From positions 1,359,695 to 1,423,694 of the forward strand of contig NZ_LN876587.1 in NCBI RefSeq assembly GCF_001282725.1: a stretch of DNA of 64,000 nt, in the 5' to 3' direction. Positions within the stretch are counted from its first letter, which is position 1, and every line of letters starts with the position of its first letter. Shown piece by piece: positions 18,950 through 28,915 of this stretch. A program made the position numbers and the translations under genes. The DNA is from Inediibacterium massiliense. Its GTDB lineage: Bacteria > Bacillota > Clostridia > Peptostreptococcales > Thermotaleaceae. The notes under the pieces are model-generated. The model did no database searches and was not told where the DNA came from. It saw only the letters and a program-made list of their open reading frames with translations.

Positions 18950-19107
18950 AATATAGTTCCCCCTTAAAAGTATAGATATTACTATTCTCTCTAATTTTAT
19001 TTTAAATGTAATTTTCTGATTATAGCTTATCATTTTTCCATCATTACTCAACTTCTTTACTTTTTAAACATTAGTCACCAAATTACATGCCTATAAATAT
19101 AAACCCA

Positions 19108-19206
19108 TATACATTCTACACAATTCCCTTTCCAAAGTTTGTAAAATTGTGTCGAGTAAAGAAATTTTTGCATGAAAAAAGAGACATCTATAAATTTCAT
19201 GTCTCC
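19108..19206. repeat. S element copy with terminator of the 411-aa gene
   Basis: Right half: stem GAGACAT / ATGTCTC with a T6 run on the minus strand, terminating the gene that ends at 19207. Left half: the S-type repeat (AAAGTTTGTAAAATTGTG, TCGAGTAAAGAAA) shared with 20628-20722 and 31666-31752 and, more loosely, with the S copies upstream of cassette genes. Confidence 0.75.
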
Positions 19207-20442
19207 TTATTTTTCATTTGACATTACATGGTCTATACATTGCTTGCTTTTACCTAGACCTCTTAACTTCTTAATTTCCTCAGATACTAATGGCTTTATT
19301 TCTAGTAATTTAGATTTTATAAAATTTAAATATTCATTAATTAAGCTATCTTGGTTTTTTAAAAATTCACTATGCTGATCCTTCTGTGTGTTTTTTAATA
19401 TATATATTGAAACAGCATAGGATACAAAAAAAGCAACGACAATAATATTAGTAAACAATCCAATGAAATAAATCAAATATATTCCAATAGGTATAGCAGC
19501 AGATTGTGAGTCAATTTGATTAGGTAATTTAAACTGATCTGCACTAGGATACTCTAATAAATATTTTGCCCCTCTATACGAATAGCTCGCCATATATGTA
19601 CAAATTTCATCATTACTTATTACAATCTTTTCATCTCTATTAAAATATTCAGGATAATATGCTGTAATAAAGAAACCTATTGATACTGTTAAAAAAAATA
19701 AAACTAGAATATATAATGGTATTCCTATAGTAATAGTGCCTTTCAACGAACCCATATCTAGAATAGTTTTCAATGATACAAATAAAAACATAATGACATA
19801 TATGCTGATAGCAAATAGTATATATAGTTCTTTATCATTCTTAATCCCATAATTTTTTACATTTTCAAATGGTATTAATGAAATAGATACCATACTAACT
19901 ATTGTAAAAATCAACACTACCCCCATCACAATACTACATCCAAATTCTCTTTGCTGTAATGAAAACTTTAACCCCCCTATAACTATTATAGTAAACAGCA
20001 ACCATATCGAAAATGCTGAACAAATAACTAGCAACTTATCCAGTAATGTGTTTGTAGGGTAGTTTTTACTTAATATGAAATACCCTAAGCCTATTCCTAT
20101 AAGATACGTTACTATTAAATATATTAATTCCTTCAAACTTTTACATTTACCAAAAATCAATATACTCCTCACAAATATATTTATCAAATCACAAAATACC
20201 TTTTTAAATCCTTTAATTAGTTTCCTTAAATACATTAATGGATCTATAAAACATAAGTAATAAATCGAATTAATAGAATCTAGCATCTTTTTCCTAAATA
20301 TAATTTCTTTACTAAACTTTCTCTTGTTCACCTTATCGCGAGAATTCTTATCTTTATCATACACAATTAAGCTCAAGATGCTTCTAAAGCTTAACACTGT
20401 AAAAATCGCTATCATCAAATACTTTATTATCTTTGATTCCAC
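19207..20442 (-). CDS. Hypothetical multi-spanning membrane protein (411 aa)
   Basis: Seven or more hydrophobic segments (e.g. LMIAIFTVLSFRSILSLIVY, LIYLIVTYLIGIGLGYFIL, LLVICSAFSIWLLFTIIVIGG, LYILVLFFLTVSIGFFITAYY). A soluble stretch with FNRDEKIVISNDEICTYM lies near residue 290. No family recognised. It sits between S elements among defence genes, so it could be a membrane effector, but nothing in the sequence proves this. Confidence 0.65.
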   Translation of the reverse strand: MESKIIKYLMIAIFTVLSFRSILSLIVYDKDKNSRDKVNKRKFSKEIIFRKKMLDSINSIYYLCFIDPLMYLRKLIKGFKKVFCDLINIFVRSILIFGKCKSLKELIYLIVTYLIGIGLGYFILSKNYPTNTLLDKLLVICSAFSIWLLFTIIVIGGLKFSLQQREFGCSIVMGVVLIFTIVSMVSISLIPFENVKNYGIKNDKELYILFAISIYVIMFLFVSLKTILDMGSLKGTITIGIPLYILVLFFLTVSIGFFITAYYPEYFNRDEKIVISNDEICTYMASYSYRGAKYLLEYPSADQFKLPNQIDSQSAAIPIGIYLIYFIGLFTNIIVVAFFVSYAVSIYILKNTQKDQHSEFLKNQDSLINEYLNFIKSKLLEIKPLVSEEIKKLRGLGKSKQCIDHVMSNEK

Positions 20443-20627
20443 AATAACTCACTCCTTAATTCTGTATAAAAAAATTGTTTAATTCTAAATATACATCTTT
20501 TAAAGTATATTTACGAAGTCACACACTCCTGTATCGCCTTAATTTCATTCAATATCATTCTCTTTCCCTTGATTATCCTTCACTATTTTCAATTTTATCT
20601 TTTGAATTATAATAATATATCAGCCAC

Positions 20628-20722
20628 ATACATCTTAAACGATTTTTACCATAAAGTTTGTAAAATTGTGTCGAGTAAAGAAACTTTTGCATGAAAAAAG
20701 GTGATTGTAAAATCACCTTGGG
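20628..20722. repeat. S element copy with terminator of the nSTAND gene
   Basis: Terminator stem AAGGTGATT / AATCACCTT (20698-20719) with a minus-strand T run, joined to an S repeat nearly identical to those at 19108 and 31666 (GTCGAGTAAAGAAA, TTTTGCATGAAAAAAG). Confidence 0.8.
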
Positions 20723-20738
20723 GGTTGAATAATATATA

Positions 20739-22664
20739 TTATCTAGCATTGTCAAAATCAATCACTGCATCTTCAATAATATCATATATGTAATTACTAC
20801 TATCCGAGTAATCCATGTCTTCTGCATCTATATTATATATATGATATTTTTTTATTATATTCAAAATTTCATCTTTACACCATTCAAAATCAAAGTCATC
20901 AAACATACTTTGAAATACATAATCAACAATCTCATCATAATAGTATTCATCACCTATACCATAATTTTGAAATGCATCGTCCAGATAATCTTCAATATTA
21001 TCTTCTATCCAAGAAGCCCACACACTTTCTCCAATATCCTTTAATACATCTTCAATTTGATTTTGAATAAACATATCCATTCTTTTAAAATCAAATCCTT
21101 TTTCGTCTTTTCTTATAGTGAGCTCAATTAAACTCCATATATTTTCTTTATCCGCAAATCGAAATAAACGTTTAACATATTTGTCATCATTCAAAATTTC
21201 TCTCAAATTATAGTTTAATTTAATTATGTTTAAAATATGTTTACTATCAGGGTAAAAAAGAACAAATGATTCATCTTCTAAAATATTCTTCATAGCCTTA
21301 ATAACTATTGGTTCATGCCTTTGATCATCAATTTTGAATTCATATAAATATTTTAAGTATTGTATGGATATATTGTTCCTAAAATGGATTGGCATGCTAT
21401 TGCTCATCTCATATGTAATAGGTAATACTTTAAAATTCAAAATGGGAGGCTGCTTACAATTGTTCTCCAGTAATATTAAATCTCGAATATATTTTTTATT
21501 AATATCTAATTTTTCAATTTGCTCAAAGTAAATAGCTGTTTTAATAATTTCTTTTCTATCACGTAGAGAAAGTTTATCTTCTAAATACTCCAATAAAGAA
21601 GGATGAATAAACTCTATTTTGTTATCATCAATATTAATTAATGATTCAATACGTTTATGAATATCTGGTAATGAGACATCTGGAAGTATATCTAATTGCT
21701 GTATATAATTTTCGAAACATTCATCCACAATATCTTGTTTAATAAAATTATTTGACAATGAATAAAGTATATTAACATACTGGCGAGAAGATTCATCTAG
21801 TGCTTTTATCTCTTTCTCTCATACATCTTTTGGATTGTTTAAATATCTTAAAAATATTGTTTCGTAATCAGATATATTTACTTTAGAACATACTTTAGTA
21901 GCTTCCTTAATAATAAGTGGGCTAAAATTTGAATGGTCAAGAATATTTTCTATTATTTTATTAGTCCAAAGTTTTTGCTCCAATAACTCTTTCATTTTAT
22001 TAAGTATTTTATTTTTGTCACAATACTTAATTAATATATTTATTTTATCTTCATTCCTTGTCCATTTTTCTAAATCAAAAATTGTAACATTGGATTGTAT
22101 CAATTTATTAAATTTCTCACTATACACTTTGGCATCCTGAAAGATCGTTTTTCTAGAATTAAAAATAAACTTCTTATTTGAATAAAATTCAATATTTTTT
22201 AACAACTCCTCCAACTTATCAAAATAAAATTTAGAATTATTCAATTTTGTATCTCCTAAAAAGTCATTAAAAATCCAAACTTCTTTTTCTTCAGTCTTTT
22301 GATCCATTAGATAACAAATATTTTGAAGTTCATTTTCATTAGGACACCTAATAAATTTAACTTTATAATTTTCAATGAAATTGTTAGCAACCATAATTGA
22401 TGTATCTGTTTTTCCTATCCCAGAACATCCTATAAACATCACCGCATTTGAATGTTGTAATTCAGCTATAGCTCTCTCATATTGTAATGTTTCTGTAAAA
22501 TATTTTTTTAATTTCTCTATTTTATTAGTAATAAATGAATCACTGTACTGTTTCATCGATTCACTACCAAATTTGAATATATAGTTATTGTTAATTCTAC
22601 TAATACCTCCAGAAATCAAAATATTGTCATCTCTCATTTTATTATTACTTATGTCGTGTTCCAT
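20739..22664 (-). pseudogene. nSTAND-type ATPase with in-frame TGA
   Basis: One 641-codon frame starting MEHDISNNKMRDDN (GGAGG 8 bases upstream). Residues about 65-90 hold Walker A (FIGCSGIGKTDTS) and WIFNDFLG is the Walker B typical of nSTAND3 NTPases. TGA at 21819-21821 splits it after YLNNPKDV; the frame resumes at once with EKEIKALDESSRQYVNILYSLS, as in family members where Trp-Glu follows. The helical C-terminal half would be the sensor. Such ATPases usually trigger cell death on phage detection. Probably a nonsense mutant. Confidence 0.75.
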
Positions 22665-22833
22665 CAAAATTACCTCCAATAATTATATTACGATCATGCA
22701 TTTTATTTTTTTGAATTATATTCTCTTTTGTACTTATCTGTTGATTTATTTTTACTACTTTACTTACTGCAAATATTGATGCAGCTAAACTAACAATTGA
22801 GCACATACCTGAAATAAAATTGAAAATTTTCAT
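22645..22833 (-). CDS. Small membrane protein preceding the nSTAND gene (62 aa)
   Basis: One membrane helix (FISGMCSIVSLAASIFAVSKVV), then KINQQISTKENIIQKNKM and a glycine-rich end. Ribosome binding site GGGAGAG. Its end overlaps the nSTAND start by 20 bases, so the two are translationally coupled; the nSTAND ribosome binding site lies inside it. It could be a membrane anchor or effector for the ATPase. Confidence 0.6.
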   Translation of the reverse strand: MKIFNFISGMCSIVSLAASIFAVSKVVKINQQISTKENIIQKNKMHDRNIIIGGNFDGTRHK

Positions 22834-22920
22834 TATATAAACTCTCCCATATTCATTAATTTAAAAAATATTTTTGTTGACTTTAGAATCTCAATTATAT
22901 CAATCAACAATATACATATA

Positions 22921-23046
22921 CATTCTAAACGATTTATGTCGTAAAGTTTGTCATTTTGTGACGAATAAAAGAAATATTTAATTCGGAATGGTGCTTCTAC
23001 TATTTTTATAAATTTTTGATTGATGAATGGAAAATGTTGTATAATA
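22921..23046 (+). promoter_or_regulatory. S+P repeat, copy 1 (stem-loop plus promoter)
   Basis: Contains the S hairpin TTTGTCA / TGACGAA with a 5-base loop, the TATTTAATT linker, and the P promoter module: TTGATT 18 bases before TATAAT (AATGGAAAATGTTGTATAAT). The 98-aa gene starts 60 bases later. Confidence 0.8.
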
Positions 23047-23105
23047 TAAAAAATGATTTCTAATGTAATGTATCATAGTAAATATTGAATACTAGGAGGA
23101 ATCAA

Positions 23106-23402
23106 ATGCGAATTCTAAAATATAATTTATTTCCTGAAGCATATAGCTCACATAATAAATTTGTGTCTAAAGAAGGTACTATTGCTGAGTTAATAATGGA
23201 TACTGGAATGCTTTTAAATTCTGATTTTGACAAGGTAATTCCTACACTTAATATACTGAATAATATATTTTTACAAGGAGATTATCCTCGTGCTGGTGAA
23301 TGGGAACCCTTTGAGATCACACAAGAAGAATATCTAGAATTAGTAGCATACCTATGTTCATTACCTTTACCAAGACCATATAGGACTAACGAAAATGTAT
23401 AA
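23106..23402 (+). CDS. Hypothetical protein (98 aa)
   Basis: Start chosen at the ATG behind TAGGAGGAATCAA. Soluble, acidic: MRILKYNLFPEAYSSHNKFV ... EWEPFEITQEEYLELVAYL. No family recognised; size and context (own S+P promoter) suggest a cassette gene. Confidence 0.65.
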   Translation: MRILKYNLFPEAYSSHNKFVSKEGTIAELIMDTGMLLNSDFDKVIPTLNILNNIFLQGDYPRAGEWEPFEITQEEYLELVAYLCSLPLPRPYRTNENV

Positions 23403-23449
23403 GAGTTTTTTATGAAATGATACTATGTTGATTAAATACCTTTTAGGCG

Positions 23450-23600
23450 GTGATTAGAATTAAAGATTCAACCAACGTAAGGATAATTAACATGGAATGG
23501 CTTTCTAAAGAAGGAAATGAGGCAATCGTATCATTTGAGATAAAAATGAATAGCATAGGGTAAAATTTATCTCATAGAATTTATCCTATGATTAATGGAA
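23450..23600 (+). pseudogene. Gene fragment ending in a B repeat
   Basis: GTG frame of 37 codons (MIRIKDSTNVRIINMEWLSK EGNEAIVSFEIK in two parts) whose last residues and TAA come from a B repeat (AATAGCATAGGGTAAAATTT, as at 33369). The gene's real 3' part seems replaced by the repeat. Confidence 0.45.
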
Positions 23601-23637
23601 AAAGTTTTTTAGCATAAAAAATAAAGGAGATAAACTA

Positions 23638-24171
23638 ATGAGCAGAAGCATAATACTTTATATCGCAACAAGTTTAGATGGATATATAGCAAGGAATAAC
23701 GGAGCAGTTGATTGGCTAAGTGGTAATGGCGAGAACCCTAATGCTGATAATGGATACGATGCTTTTTATAGTACAATAGATACCATTATAATGGGAAGAA
23801 CTACATATGAACAGATTATTAATGTACTATCCCCTAATATTTGGGTTTATGAAGGAAAAAAATGTTACGTGGCCACCACAAGAAAAAGTGAAATACATAA
23901 CAAAGTAGAGTTTATATCAAATGATATTACTGGATTTGTTAGAAACTTAAAAAAACAACAAGGTAAAGATATTTGGCTCGTTGGTGGTGGAAAGTTAATC
24001 GACCAATTTATTAAGCAAGACCTTATAGATAAGTACATTATAACAATGGTACCAATTATCCTAGGTGATGGACTTCCCCTATTTTTAAAGGAAAATCCAG
24101 AAATTAAACTTAGACTTATTGAAACAAAAATGGTTGATGGTATGGTTGAACTCAGCTATGTTAGAAGATAA
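23638..24171 (+). CDS. Dihydrofolate reductase family protein (RibD C-terminal type)
   Basis: 177 residues starting MSRSIILYIATSLDGYIARN, with DTIIMGRTTYEQI and DIWLVGGGKLIDQFI, the NADPH-binding motifs of the DHFR/RibD-C family. These single-domain proteins are often of unknown substrate. GGAG lies before the start. A B-like repeat follows at 24211. Confidence 0.9.
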   Translation: MSRSIILYIATSLDGYIARNNGAVDWLSGNGENPNADNGYDAFYSTIDTIIMGRTTYEQIINVLSPNIWVYEGKKCYVATTRKSEIHNKVEFISNDITGFVRNLKKQQGKDIWLVGGGKLIDQFIKQDLIDKYIITMVPIILGDGLPLFLKENPEIKLRLIETKMVDGMVELSYVRR

Positions 24172-24210
24172 TTTCTTCTAACATAGTGTTTAATAGCTTT
24201 GATCTGCTTT

Positions 24211-24233
24211 TCTTATGTTACACAGTAATAGCA
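24211..24233 (+). repeat. B repeat fragment
   Basis: CTTATGTTACACAGTAATAG, a diverged copy of the B hairpin CTTATTTTACGCAACAGTAA, 40 bases after the DHFR-family gene. Confidence 0.5.
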
Positions 24234-24298
24234 AACTGTGAAGTAAAGATTATTTAGATAATGCACAGACAAATAGTAATTTGAGAGGAGAAATTTAT

Positions 24299-24382
24299 AT
24301 GAATATTGCCCTTTGGATTGCAATAGGTGCTACTTTTTTATGTGTTTTTGTGGCTAACAATAAAAAATGTAAGAAGAAATAA
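24299..24382 (+). CDS. Small membrane peptide (27 aa)
   Basis: MNIALWIAIGATFLCVFVAN then NKKCKKK: one membrane helix with a positive tail. Ribosome binding site GAGAGGAG. Followed by another B hairpin copy (24440-24470). Similar in design to the peptides at 10365 and 30889. Confidence 0.55.
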   Translation: MNIALWIAIGATFLCVFVANNKKCKKK

Positions 24383-24439
24383 ATTCCAATTTATAGAGTT
24401 AAAATAACATAATTTTAGCTTTAGTTATATCGCATCTTT

Positions 24440-24470
24440 CTTATTTTACGGCATAGTAAAATATGGAGTA
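24440..24470 (+). repeat. B repeat copy
   Basis: CTTATTTTACGGCATAGTAA: the B hairpin (TTTTAC / GTAAAA) 60 bases after the small peptide gene. Confidence 0.65.
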
Positions 24471-24548
24471 ACAAGTGTATTATTTAACAAAAATATAAAT
24501 AAGCATGAAGTAAATTTATTATTTACTTCATGCTTTGATTTTAGTTTA

Positions 24549-24896
24549 TTACATACCAGCCATCTTTCTACATTCATCTGCACATTTTCTGCATTCTTGT
24601 GCACATTTTTGACAGTGGTCATCTTTAAACATTTCACATTCTTGTGCACATTTATCACAAATGGTTGCACACATTTGGCAATGTTCTTTTGCAAATTGAG
24701 CATCCATTGACATAAGTCCTGCTGACATTTGACACATTTGTGCACATTCAACAAGAATACTTATACAGTTCTTTCTAGCTGCAACATCGGCTTCGTTTAG
24801 ACATGCCTTAAAGCATTCATAACATGCTTGAGCACAACGGTTACATGCATCAATACATGATTGATATTTGTCTGTTGTATTAGTTACTATACCCAT
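24549..24896 (-). CDS. Four-helix bundle copper-binding protein (Csp family)
   Basis: 115 residues from the ATG behind AAAAGGAGTGTTTAAT. Regular cysteine pattern on helices: CIDACNRCAQACYECFKACL, CQMCATICDKCAQECEMF, CQKCAQECRKCADECRKMAG. This is the DUF326/Csp cytosolic copper storage type; no signal peptide, so it should act in the cytoplasm. Two copper-enzyme-like or stress genes are not adjacent, so it is a stand-alone cassette. Confidence 0.88.
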   Translation of the reverse strand: MGIVTNTTDKYQSCIDACNRCAQACYECFKACLNEADVAARKNCISILVECAQMCQMSAGLMSMDAQFAKEHCQMCATICDKCAQECEMFKDDHCQKCAQECRKCADECRKMAGM

Positions 24897-24994
24897 ATTA
24901 AACACTCCTTTTCATTTACTATCTAGTACTGGGTATATTATTTGCGAGTATAAGTTTTTTATACAAGTATAAATAATATTTAAGTCATGGGCTT

Positions 24995-25128
24995 CTCATT
25001 TTACGCAACCGTAAAATAGTATAGGATAAAATTTTATTTTGTGGAATCTAGCTTAAAGAAAATACTTTTTTAAAATATGAACTAAGGGAAGCCCTTTTGG
25101 ACTTCCCTATTTTTATTGTAGGATTAAT
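24995..25128 (+). repeat. B element, full copy with terminator
   Basis: TTTTACGCAACCGTAAAATA hairpin, AT-rich middle (GATAAAATTTTATTTTGTGG), then the terminator AGGGAAGCCC / GGACTTCCCT with a T5 run (25085-25114) and the tail TATTGTAGGATTAAT. Near copies at 36350 and elsewhere. Confidence 0.85.
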
Positions 25129-25164
25129 GTTAACAAGTAGATTTAATATGAAGATATATATAAG

Positions 25165-25206
25165 TTATAAGAGCCAAGGGTTTTAAAGACTGCTTGGCTC
25201 TTATAA
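25165..25206 (-). terminator. Hairpin after the chemoreceptor gene
   Basis: 14-bp perfect stem (TTATAAGAGCCAAG / CTTGGCTCTTATAA) just after the stop. No T run, but strong enough to end transcription or protect the 3' end. Confidence 0.7.
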
Positions 25207-25208
25207 CT

Positions 25209-26903
25209 CTAGGCCTTAAATTTTCCAACCATTTTACTTAGATTATCTGACAATGCTTCTAATATTGATATACTTTCTGATACTTTTGTCATCCCGTTAT
25301 TCTGCTCCTGTGCTGAAGCTGCTGTTTCTTCAATTCCTGCAGAATTTTCTTCTGATATTTCTGCGACTTTTTCCATTTCTTCTTCTATTCTTTTGCTATT
25401 ATCTGAAATTTTCTTAAGGTTAGAAGATACATCATTTATTCTATTCCCCATTTCCAGAACTTTTGAGTTTATTGACTTGAACGTTTCTCCAGTATCTTTA
25501 ATTTGGCGAGTTCCTATTTCAACTTGCTCATACCCTTCTTTTAATGACTGTGATACTATATTTGATTCTTTTTGTATATCAATGACAATTCCAGTGATTT
25601 CATTAACAGAATTTCCTGCTTCTTCAGCCAATTTTCTAATTTCTTCTGCGACTACCGCAAATCCTTTCCCTGCTTCCCCTGCTCTCGCTGCTTCTATTGC
25701 TGCATTTAATGCTAATAAATTAGTTTGTTCTGATATAGATTGAATAACTTGCACTAGTTTAGATATTTCCTTTGACTTGATGTCTAATCCCTCTACTTTA
25801 TTCACGGACTCTTTAACTACATTATTTATAAATAACATTTGATTAACAGAATGTTCCATCTTCTCATTTCCTGATTGGGTAATTTGTAATACCTCGCTTG
25901 AGGAATTACTGAGTATCTCCCCACTCTGATATGATTTCTCAATAAGATCAGTTAGTGTTTTACTAGAGGTTGCAACTTCAATTGAGGAACTAGCTTGTTC
26001 TTCAGCTCCAGCTGCCATTTCTTCCATAGTAGCAGCAATTTGTTCAGTCCCTTGTTGAAAATCTCCAGCCACTGTTGAGAATTCAATACTCTGCTTTTTA
26101 ACTTCATTAGTTGTATTCTTTATTTCTATTATAAGACTTTGCAAAGAACCAAGCATTTTATTAAGGGAAGATGCTATTTCTCCTATTTCATCTTTACTAT
26201 TTATATCAATTCTAGATGTTAAGTCCCCTTCATTATTTGATAGCTCTTTTAACTTACTTGTTATTTCACTCAAATTAGATATTTTTTTAAGTAGAATTGT
26301 TATAAATAATACTATTAATATTATAAGAATTATAATTAAAGCTACTGAAGTTATAAACAGTAAATTAGCTTTTTTTCTTATATCTTCAACTTCTGATTCA
26401 GCTCTTGAATTCATCATATTTTGAAATTCTTCTATAGGCTTCATAATCTTTTGTTTATTCTCATCATAATTAGAATCAAACATTAATTTTCTTGCTTTTT
26501 CAAGGTTACCTTGTTCAACTGCTTGCATAGCCTCATCTTCTGTAGATACTAGTCCATCAGAATTATTTTTTGCTTCCTCAATTAAGTCTAACTCCTCTTG
26601 AGGAGTTCCTAGCTCTTTCAATCTATCAACTACCTTATCCCTTGTCTTAGTTGTATTAACTTCTTCCCAATAATTATCATAGAACTTCCTTTCACCATAT
26701 TGGACATATCTTCTAGCCTGTTCTGTTAAATAGTCAGAAGCATCTTTTAAGTCAATTCCTAGTTGCTTAAACTCCATTTGTCTTTGAACTGCCAACCTTT
26801 CATTACTAAATGCTTTATTTAGTAATGAAACTGAACTCATAGTCAAAATAATTATTATAGCAAATACTACGGTCATTATTTTTAAAATTTTTGCAATCTT
26901 CAC
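25209..26903 (-). CDS. Methyl-accepting chemotaxis protein
   Basis: Transmembrane chemoreceptor of 564 residues. Start GTG at 26903 is 8 bases after GGGGAG. Two membrane segments (about 6-30 and 185-210) flank a roughly 150-residue helical four-helix-bundle sensor; then HAMP and the signalling hairpin with [32 protein letters not shown]. It should feed the CheA/CheW system. It lies alone in the island. Confidence 0.95.
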   Translation of the reverse strand: MKIAKILKIMTVVFAIIIILTMSSVSLLNKAFSNERLAVQRQMEFKQLGIDLKDASDYLTEQARRYVQYGERKFYDNYWEEVNTTKTRDKVVDRLKELGTPQEELDLIEEAKNNSDGLVSTEDEAMQAVEQGNLEKARKLMFDSNYDENKQKIMKPIEEFQNMMNSRAESEVEDIRKKANLLFITSVALIIILIILIVLFITILLKKISNLSEITSKLKELSNNEGDLTSRIDINSKDEIGEIASSLNKMLGSLQSLIIEIKNTTNEVKKQSIEFSTVAGDFQQGTEQIAATMEEMAAGAEEQASSSIEVATSSKTLTDLIEKSYQSGEILSNSSSEVLQITQSGNEKMEHSVNQMLFINNVVKESVNKVEGLDIKSKEISKLVQVIQSISEQTNLLALNAAIEAARAGEAGKGFAVVAEEIRKLAEEAGNSVNEITGIVIDIQKESNIVSQSLKEGYEQVEIGTRQIKDTGETFKSINSKVLEMGNRINDVSSNLKKISDNSKRIEEEMEKVAEISEENSAGIEETAASAQEQNNGMTKVSESISILEALSDNLSKMVGKFKA

Positions 26904-27151
26904 TGTAAAATCTCCCCTTTTCATTCTATTAGTTTCATTAATAAAGAAAATATTTTTTCAAAAATAAAAGTTTAATAGATTATGTGCATTTCGACATTTT
27001 TAGACAATATTCCTGCTTTTTTGTATTAAATTTTACTAAGAAAGTTATTTATGTAGTTTTGTTTTTTATTCGACAGTATTAATCATTTTTATCATATGAG
27101 AGATAGTATAATCTATGTGAATGAATCTATTACTACAAAGGGGGATTTTTC

Positions 27152-27862
27152 ATAAAAAAAATAATTTCTGCATTATTACTCGCATTGTTTCTTGTACATG
27201 CTCCTACACAAGTAGATGGGCATTGAGGAAGAACTGATGCTAACGGAGGTCATAGGGATAATCAAAATAAAAGTGGATTAGGCCCATATCATTATCATTG
27301 TGGTGGCCATCCTGCTCACTTACATACAGATGGAGTATGTCCATACTCATCTGAAGCTTCTAAGAAAACTAAAACTAATAGCTCTACAAAATCTTCATAC
27401 AGTACTCCTCGTGTTGATAATTCCTTGAAAGCTCAGGTTCCGAGTTTCTCTGTACATATAAATGGAACTAAAATCAACACAGATACTTCAGAATATCCAC
27501 CACTAATGTTTAATGATATTACATATATTCCTTTCACCTCTGACATCCTTACATATCTTAATGTAAGCTATGAATGGGACAATCCTTCATATTTAATATT
27601 CAATAGAACTTCAGCAGGTACACCAACAGCGGGCACATTTAGCCCAAACTTTCAAAATGGTAACTCTGCTAAAGGAAGTCGTTGTAATATAGTAAAGATA
27701 GATAAAGGAATTATGGTGAATGAAACTCAAATAAGTAATCAATATCCAATTATCAATGCAAAAAATATAAATTATCTTCCTCTTACAGCTGATATAATTT
27801 CAAGTCTTGGACTATCACGTGGATGGAATCCCACTACAGGGTTTGAATTGACTGTAAAATAG
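27152..27862 (+). pseudogene. YHYH-domain secreted protein, broken start and in-frame TGA
   Basis: A single 237-codon frame. After AAAGGGGGATTTTTC the expected start codon is ATA (27152), followed by a signal peptide (KKIISALLLALFLVHA). TGA at 27224-27226 interrupts the YHYH domain (GH-stop-GRTDANGGH), which continues GPYHYHCGGHPAHLHTDGVCPY. From about 27430 come two copies of a copper-amine-oxidase-like repeat (FSVHINGTKI..DITYIPFTSDIL and NETQIS..NINYLPLTADII). Start and TGA defects make it a likely pseudogene, although a TTG in frame at 27425 could express the second half. Confidence 0.7.
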
Positions 27863-27864
27863 AT

Positions 27865-27891
27865 AATAGGGCAGAAAGTTTCTGCCCTATT
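27865..27891 (+). terminator. Hairpin after the YHYH gene
   Basis: 13-bp perfect stem (AATAGGGCAGAAA / TTTCTGCCCTATT), weak T tract. Confidence 0.75.
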
Positions 27892-28044
27892 GATTATTAA
27901 AATAATAATTAGCTAGCCATAATTATTTCTTATTCTCTTAGAAATACAATAATTTATTCAAATTAATATACTTATATTAAATGAAATTTTTTAATCAAAA
28001 CACTATACCATACTTTTCAATCTAACTTATTCGGAGGTGCTCTT

Positions 28045-28601
28045 TTGGACTTAGTAAACTTTATTTTTGATTTTTTTCATAAATATTTTTCTCACTTAAA
28101 AAATATAGTTATCAATTTTAAATCCCATGATAATAAATATACAATTTTTGATTCTTTCAAACTGTTATCCCCTATTTTAATTTTATTCTACCTCTTAGGA
28201 TACTTGTTTTTATACGGATATTATTTTGGAGGAGATTTGAAGAGTAATATGGATTGTCAACATTTCTTTATAATCAATATATAAAATTAAAAAATATGCT
28301 CAAGAATTTTCTTAAAGGAATAAATCAAGTATATTATAGATTTTCACTAATTATAATACTAATTAGTACATTGTTCTTTCTATGCTCAGACATTATTGAT
28401 TTAGGGATTTATATCTCGATGAATATGCCTCCTTCATTTGACACTATTCAATATACAATTCCTCATACTTCTAAAAGTTATACTGAATCCATAACGGGAT
28501 GTATAGTTACTTGTCAAGATGATATTATATATATATCCACTCCAGAACGTACCTTAATAACTCTTAAAAACTATGCAATAATCTCACATACTAAAAAATA
28601 A
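28045..28601 (+). pseudogene. Hypothetical membrane protein with frameshift
   Basis: Two overlapping frames (28045-28284 and 28254-28601) join into one plausible protein: FDSFKLLSPILILFYLLGYLFLYGYYFGG in the first, RFSLIIILISTLFFLCSDIIDL and a soluble tail in the second. The second lacks its own ribosome binding site. A one-base shift around 28245-28280 would restore it. Alternatively these are two small proteins with coupled translation. Confidence 0.5.
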
Positions 28602-28659
28602 CTCAATACAAAAATCCTAGATTACTAGAATTTTTTACTTTATAATCTTTTATTCTCCT

Positions 28660-28809
28660 TCACCAAATACTTATTTGTTCACTTGCTTCTTTATATTCTT
28701 CATTCCAGTATTTATCCTTATCTATGCCAATCTTCATGCGTATTATCAATATATTTCCTATTCCTCCTATAAAATCTAAAACTAATAATTCTCTCAATAT
28801 ATTCGTCAT
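28660..28809 (-). CDS. Small hypothetical protein (49 aa)
   Basis: MTNILRELLVLDFIGGIGNI ... KDKYWNEEYKEASEQISIW. Ribosome binding site GGGGAG 7-8 bases upstream. Divergent from the recombinase gene. No family recognised. Confidence 0.5.
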   Translation of the reverse strand: MTNILRELLVLDFIGGIGNILIIRMKIGIDKDKYWNEEYKEASEQISIW

Positions 28810-28915
28810 CTGTTATCTCCCCTTCAACTTAGTAATTATTTTCCATTTTGCTTATATTCCTCACTCCACTATGCTACAATATAATCAAACAAATGTTCTT
28901 TAGGAGGGAAACTTT

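Noticed and set aside
20573-20761. 62-aa minus-strand frame after the nSTAND gene
   Set aside because: It consists mostly of the S repeat and the terminator.
17373-22664. Origin from an organism that reads UGA as Trp
   Set aside because: The same genes contain several ordinary TGG codons; only one TGA per gene is seen.
24446-24754. Cysteine-rich protein overlapping the copper-protein gene
   Set aside because: Shifted frame of the Csp gene; the repeated codons create the apparent cysteines.
17730-27226. Selenocysteine at the in-frame TGA codons
   Set aside because: Expected residues are Trp or unclear, no bacterial SECIS-like hairpin is obvious right after the codons, and these families are not known selenoproteins.
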